Below, piece by piece: positions 60,774-64,000 of a stretch of DNA of 64,000 nucleotides. Each line of letters begins with the position of its first letter. The first letter of the stretch is position 1. The notes under the pieces are model-generated. The model was given only the letters and a program-made list of their open reading frames with translations. It ran no database searches and was not told the DNA's origin. Position numbers and translations under genes: made by a program. The DNA is from Mumia sp050632745 (GTDB taxonomy: Bacteria; Actinomycetota; Actinomycetes; Propionibacteriales; Nocardioidaceae), in NCBI RefSeq assembly GCF_050632745.1, contig NZ_JBODSD010000006.1, forward strand, positions 128,713 through 192,712, given 5' to 3'.

Positions 60774-61439
60774 ATGAGGTCCAGCAGCGTCCCCGAGCTC
60801 GTTCCTGTCCTGTCACCGGGCAAGCACCGCAACCCCCGAAAAGGGGCGTGCTTCATGGAGTTCGCGTCGTACCTGGCCGGTGAGAAGTGGAGCGACCAGC
60901 CGGCGTGCACGCACCCGCTGCTGGCCGGTCTCGCCCGGTTGGTCAACGACAACGTCAGCGACGACACCCGCACCTCGATGGTCGAGCTGGTGCCGCGCGT
61001 GGTGGGGCTCAACAGTCCCGACCCGCGCATCCATGCCGCCATCTGCATCCGTGCCGCCACGATCGCACTGCCGCTGTCGCCCCGAGCACACCAGCGTGCG
61101 CTCGCCGTGGGCCTGCTGGCCGTGGAGCGCTACCAGGAGGACACCGGCACAGTGCTCCCGGACGAGTTCGAGCCGTTGATCGCCGAGGCGTTCGCCCAGG
61201 CGCCGGCCGCCGAGCAGTGGGCCCGCGGCTTCCGCCGTGGCCTGACCACGCACCCGAAGCACTTCGCCCGCCGGGCAGCGCCGAGGATCGTGCTCAACAG
61301 CGTCGACGGCGTCGTACGCTCGGTCAGCTCCGACTCGGACACGGTGCTGCGCCGGATGCTCGCCGACGCCATCGACGACTGCGAGCAGCTGATCAGTGCT
61401 GGTACGTCCCGAGCAGCGTCGCCCGCGCCAGTGTCTTGA
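60774..61439 (+). CDS. Hypothetical protein
   Basis: 221 residues, soluble, helical, with no motif I can name (VELVPRVVGLNSPDPRIHAA, and a Ser-rich C-terminus). Strong ribosome site (AGGAGG) before the ATG at 60774. Its last 47 bases overlap the PEBP gene on the other strand. Confidence 0.75.
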   Translation: MRSSSVPELVPVLSPGKHRNPRKGACFMEFASYLAGEKWSDQPACTHPLLAGLARLVNDNVSDDTRTSMVELVPRVVGLNSPDPRIHAAICIRAATIALPLSPRAHQRALAVGLLAVERYQEDTGTVLPDEFEPLIAEAFAQAPAAEQWARGFRRGLTTHPKHFARRAAPRIVLNSVDGVVRSVSSDSDTVLRRMLADAIDDCEQLISAGTSRAASPAPVS

Positions 61440-61917
61440 AGGCGAGGTTGAACGACACGACGGCAGGGGTCGCGGACTCGTCCACGCCCAGACGCTCCTC
61501 ACCGACGGCGTGCACCACGAAGTAGTAGCGGTGCGGCATGTCGCCCTGCGGCGGGGCGGCGCCGGCGAAGTCGAGCGTGCCGAAGTCGTTGCGCACGTGG
61601 AACGCGCCCGGGGGCAGGATCCCGCCCGAGCCGGCTCCGGTGTCGAGCGTGGTGACGTCGGCCGGAACGTCGACGAGGACCCAGTGCCAGAAGCCTGACG
61701 GCGTCGGAGCGTCCGGGTCGAAGCACGTCACGACGAAGCTCTTGGTGGTGTCCGGGAACCCCTCCCACGACAGCTGCGGTGAGCTGTTGCCGGCGTCGTA
61801 CACCTGGGCCTCGCCGAGGGCGTCGCCGTCGGAGACCTCGGTGCTGGTGACGGTGAAGGACGGGACGGGCGGCAGGTAGTCGTACGGGTTCGGCGCCACC
61901 GGACGGTCGAGGCTCAT
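61393..61917 (-). CDS. YbhB/YbcL-family PEBP protein
   Basis: 174 residues, phosphatidylethanolamine-binding-like fold: LSWEGFPDTTKSFVV, the ligand-site FDPDAPTPSGFWHWVLVD and GPAPPQGDMPHRYYFVVHAV-type end. Role in bacteria is poorly known. ATG after GGAG. Confidence 0.92.
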   Translation of the reverse strand: MSLDRPVAPNPYDYLPPVPSFTVTSTEVSDGDALGEAQVYDAGNSSPQLSWEGFPDTTKSFVVTCFDPDAPTPSGFWHWVLVDVPADVTTLDTGAGSGGILPPGAFHVRNDFGTLDFAGAAPPQGDMPHRYYFVVHAVGEERLGVDESATPAVVSFNLAFKTLARATLLGTYQH

Positions 61918-61976
61918 CGGTGCTCCTTCGGGTTGAGGGCGTTGTCCACCCGGACGCTACCGCGCCGGCACGTCGA

Positions 61977-61982
61977 TAGCAT
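61977..61982 (+). promoter_or_regulatory. -10 box of the siroheme-type dehydrogenase gene, leaderless
   Basis: TAGCAT, six bases (CGGGCT), GTG at 61989. Confidence 0.55.
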
Positions 61983-61988
61983 CGGGCT

Positions 61989-62477
61989 GTGAACCACGGA
62001 CCCGGACTCTCCCACCCGCCGTACCCCTCGGGGCTGATCCTCGCCGGTCGCCGCGTGGTGGTGGTCGGGGGCGGCCACGTCGCCGCGCGGCGCCTCCCGG
62101 CGTTCCTGGACGCCGGCGCTGCCGTCACCGTGGTGTCGCCCGTGGTCGATCCCGTGGTCCGGGAGGCCGCCGCCAAGGGTCAGGTGACGCTGGTGGAGCG
62201 GGAGTACGAGCCGGGAGACCTCGCCGGCGCGTGGTACGCGATGGCGTCGACCGACCGCCCTGCCGTCAACGCGGCCGTCCTCGAGGAGGCGAGCGCGGCG
62301 CGGATCTTCTGCGTCCGCGCCGACGACGCACCGCTCGGCACGGCGTGGACGCCGGCCGTCGGGCACCACGCCGAGACGACGGTGGCGGTGCTCTCCAACC
62401 GGGACCCCGCACGCTCCGCACGCACCCGTGACCGGTTGCTGGACGCCCTGCAGGCCGACGAGGGCGCGGATGGCTGA
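61989..62477 (+). CDS. Precorrin-2 dehydrogenase-type protein (CysG N-terminal half)
   Basis: 162 residues: NAD-binding start (GRRVVVVGGGHVAARRLPA), then the VVSPVVDP and STDRPAVNAAV segments of the siroheme synthase N-terminal domain. Shorter than full CysG; it would convert precorrin-2 to sirohydrochlorin. Its stop overlaps the next gene by eight bases. Confidence 0.8.
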   Translation: MNHGPGLSHPPYPSGLILAGRRVVVVGGGHVAARRLPAFLDAGAAVTVVSPVVDPVVREAAAKGQVTLVEREYEPGDLAGAWYAMASTDRPAVNAAVLEEASAARIFCVRADDAPLGTAWTPAVGHHAETTVAVLSNRDPARSARTRDRLLDALQADEGADG

Positions 62478-63309
62478 GATCGTCCCCGTCGACGACCCGG
62501 CCGACCCGCGCCTGAAGGACTACGTCGACCTGCGCGACGTGCAGCTGCGCAAGCTCCTGGAGTCCGAGCGGGGTGTCTTCATCGCCGAGGGCGAGAAGGT
62601 CGTACGACGCGCGTTGGAGTCCGGCCACGAGGCACGCTCGTTCCTCATGGCCCCGCGCTGGCTCGAGACGCTCGCCGACGTGCTCGAGGGGACTGACGCG
62701 CCGGTCTACGTGATGCCGGAGAAGGAGATCGAGCGTGTCACGGGCTTCCACGTCCACCGGGGAGCCCTGGCGAGCCTGGACCGCCGTCCCGTGCCGCCGG
62801 TGGCGGAGGTGCTCGCCGACGCCCGGCGGGTGGTCGTCGCCGAGGACCTGATGGACCACACGAACGTCGGCGCGGTCTTTCGCAGCGCCGCCGCGCTCGG
62901 CTTCGACGCGGTGATCCTCTCGCCGCGCTGCGCGGACCCGCTCTACCGGCGCGCGATCAAGGTGTCGATGGGGTCGGTGTTCTGGCTGCCGTACGCCCGG
63001 GTCGAGGACTGGTACGGGTTCCCCGACCTGATGCGGTCGCTCGGGTGGACGAGCCTCGCGATGACCTTGTCGGAGGACGCACGCGACCTGCGCGACGTGG
63101 CCGCCGGCGACCTGGGGGAGAAGGTCGCGCTGATGGTCGGAGCCGAGGGCGACGGTCTGTCGCCGCACTGGAGCCGTGGCGCAGACGTCCGGGTCACGAT
63201 CCCGATGGCCGCCGACATCGACTCGCTCAACGTCGCCGCCGCCACCGCGGTCGCATGCTGGGCCCTCGGCCCCCGGCCAGCGGGCCGGGCGGGCCCGGTG
63301 GTCGAGTAG
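62470..63309 (+). CDS. TrmH-family RNA 2'-O-methyltransferase
   Basis: 279 residues of the SPOUT class: MDHTNVGAVFRSAAALG, PLYRRAIKVSMGSVFW, MVGAEGDGLS and IPMAADIDSLNVAAATAV, which form the knotted SAM site. Methylates rRNA or tRNA; exact site not certain. The N-terminal RNA-binding domain is kept. Its last codons (VVE-stop) lie in the first unit of the repeat array. Confidence 0.93.
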   Translation: MAEIVPVDDPADPRLKDYVDLRDVQLRKLLESERGVFIAEGEKVVRRALESGHEARSFLMAPRWLETLADVLEGTDAPVYVMPEKEIERVTGFHVHRGALASLDRRPVPPVAEVLADARRVVVAEDLMDHTNVGAVFRSAAALGFDAVILSPRCADPLYRRAIKVSMGSVFWLPYARVEDWYGFPDLMRSLGWTSLAMTLSEDARDLRDVAAGDLGEKVALMVGAEGDGLSPHWSRGADVRVTIPMAADIDSLNVAAATAVACWALGPRPAGRAGPVVE

Positions 63310-63873
63310 CGCGGCGCGTGTCGGTGGTCGAGTAGGGCGGAGTGCGTCGGTGGTCGAGTAGGGCGGAGCGTGTCGGTGGTCGAGTAGGGCGGAGCGCGTC
63401 GGTGGTCGAGTAGGGCGGAGCGCTAGCGGAGCCCGTATCGAGACCGGGTCTCGATACGCCCTCGCCCAGGGGCTCGGGCTACTCGACCAGCGAGTGGGGA
63501 GCGTGCTGGTGGTCGAGTAGGGCGGAGCGCTAGCGGAGCCCGTATCGAGACCGGGGGTCTCGATACGCCCTCGCCCAGGGGCTCGGGCTACTCGACCAGC
63601 GGGGCGGCCGGGGTCGGGCTACTCGACCAGCGAGCGGGGCCGGGGTCGGGCTACTCGACCAGCGAGCGGGCGGCGGTCGGTGGTCGAGTAGGGCGGAGCG
63701 CTAGCGGAGCCCGTATCGAGACCGGGTCTCGATACGCCCTCGCCCAGGGGCTCGGGCTACTCGACCAGCGAGCGGGGCCGGGGTCGGGCTACTCGACCAC
63801 CGGGGGGCCGGGGTCGGGCTACTCGACCAGCGAGCGGGCGGCGGTCGGTGGTCGAGTAGGGCGGAGCGCTAGC
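63297..63873. repeat. Palindromic repeat array
   Basis: About 577 bases built of one unit. Outer arms GGTGGTCGAGTAG/CTACTCGACCA enclose inner arms CGTATCGAGACC/GGTCTCGATACG and a GCGCTAGCGGAGCC segment. Three complete units are at 63401-63490, 63508-63599 and 63679-63768; half-units fill the rest. A fourth unit beginning at 63847 is cut by the IS element. No gene is present here apart from the end of trmH. Confidence 0.88.
63868..63873. other. IS481-type target site GCTAGC
   Basis: GCTAGC matches the NCTAGN target preferred by IS481 as I recall it. It is part of the repeat unit, and the insertion lies directly after it. The second copy of the duplication is outside the window. Confidence 0.7.
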
Positions 63874-64000
63874 TGTGATGTCCAGCCAGGTTGTTCAACC
63901 TGGTGATGGGTGCGGCTTTGCCGATTGCTGAGTGGGGCCGGTGGTGGTTGTACTCGTGGAGCCATGCTGGCAGGGCGGCGAGGCGGGCTGATTCGGAGTT
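63869..64000 (-). CDS. IS481-family transposase, C-terminal part (runs past the window)
   Basis: The last 43 residues are visible: NSESARLAALPAWLHEYNHH, then RPHSAIGKAAPITRLNN and a stop. This is the standard IS481/integrase-core ending (HEYNHHRPHSAIGKAAP). The stop codon TAG is made by the target-site sequence, not by the element. The rest of the enzyme lies beyond the window edge. Confidence 0.9.
   Translation of the reverse strand, partial: NSESARLAALPAWLHEYNHHRPHSAIGKAAPITRLNNLAGHHS
63874..64000. mobile_element. IS481-family insertion sequence, one end
   Basis: The element begins TGTGATGTCCAGCC, matching the TGTGA ends of IS481. It is inserted in a repeat unit at GCTAGC. The other end is outside the window. 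Confidence 0.85.

Noticed and set aside
63297..63420. Short open frames within the repeats
   Set aside because: They arise from the repeat unit and lack starts, ribosome sites and coding character.
63297..63873. CRISPR array
   Set aside because: Units are palindromic, variable in length and without unique spacers, and no cas genes are near.

Overview
The window is a very GC-rich chromosomal segment from an actinobacterium, most likely the Nocardioidaceae (Nocardioides, Aeromicrobium or Mumia type). That assignment is inferred from gene content and style. The window carries an actinobacterial SUF operon led by sufR, an acVLRF1-type release factor, a Tad locus next to an EccC/EccD secretion cluster, many GTG starts, and many promoters whose -10 box sits 6 nt before the start codon. 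No rRNA, tRNA or CRISPR array was seen.

Layout. (1) 1-6.7 kb: tal (cut by the window edge), tkt, ctaB, ctaA and a two-gene ABC exporter. (2) 6.7-15.4 kb: an MMPL transporter, an ATP-dependent ligase (LigC type), a GntR-ABC operon with a perfect palindromic operator, a Y-family polymerase, a stand-alone LigD-type polymerase and a spermidine-synthase-like protein. (3) 15.4-22.7 kb: sufR-sufB-sufD-Rieske-sufC-sufS-sufU-sufT, then an acVLRF1-like peptidyl-tRNA hydrolase. (4) 22.8-35.8 kb: a type VII-like secretion cluster. It has two sets of three small helical proteins, two large proteins with a shared N-terminus and different C-termini, each followed by its own lipoprotein gene, an EccC ATPase and an EccD-like 11-TM protein. 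(5) 35.8-48.7 kb: a MinD/EspI-like protein and a small membrane protein, then a Tad pilus locus (SAF/CpaB, TadZ-like, TadA, TadB, TadC, Flp, TadE/F/G-like), a lipoprotein, a secreted protein and a LysM-BTAD membrane protein. (6) 48.7-63.3 kb: housekeeping genes (cyclophilin lipoprotein, ABC-F, enoyl-CoA hydratase, SDR, SURF1, moaA, dodecin, sixA, serB, NfeD/SPFH pair, PEBP, siroheme-type dehydrogenase, TrmH). (7) 63.3-64 kb: an array of palindromic repeats interrupted by the end of an IS481-family element.

How it fits together. The order tal-tkt-ctaB-ctaA/ABC-suf-ABC-F-echA resembles, from memory, the Rv1448c-Rv1473 region of Mycobacterium tuberculosis. Genes 22.8-48.7 kb would then be an accessory block placed inside a conserved backbone. 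The block looks like a secretion/display island. EccC and EccD form the core of an export machine; the small helical proteins and the two large proteins are the likely substrates. The paired lipoproteins may protect against, or help, those substrates, and the Tad genes build a surface pilus. EccB, EccE, a mycosin protease and a prepilin peptidase are not in the window.

The strongest candidate for something new is the effector-lipoprotein-effector-lipoprotein array at 23.9-29.0 kb. One effector ends in an HExxHxxQW metallopeptidase-like motif.
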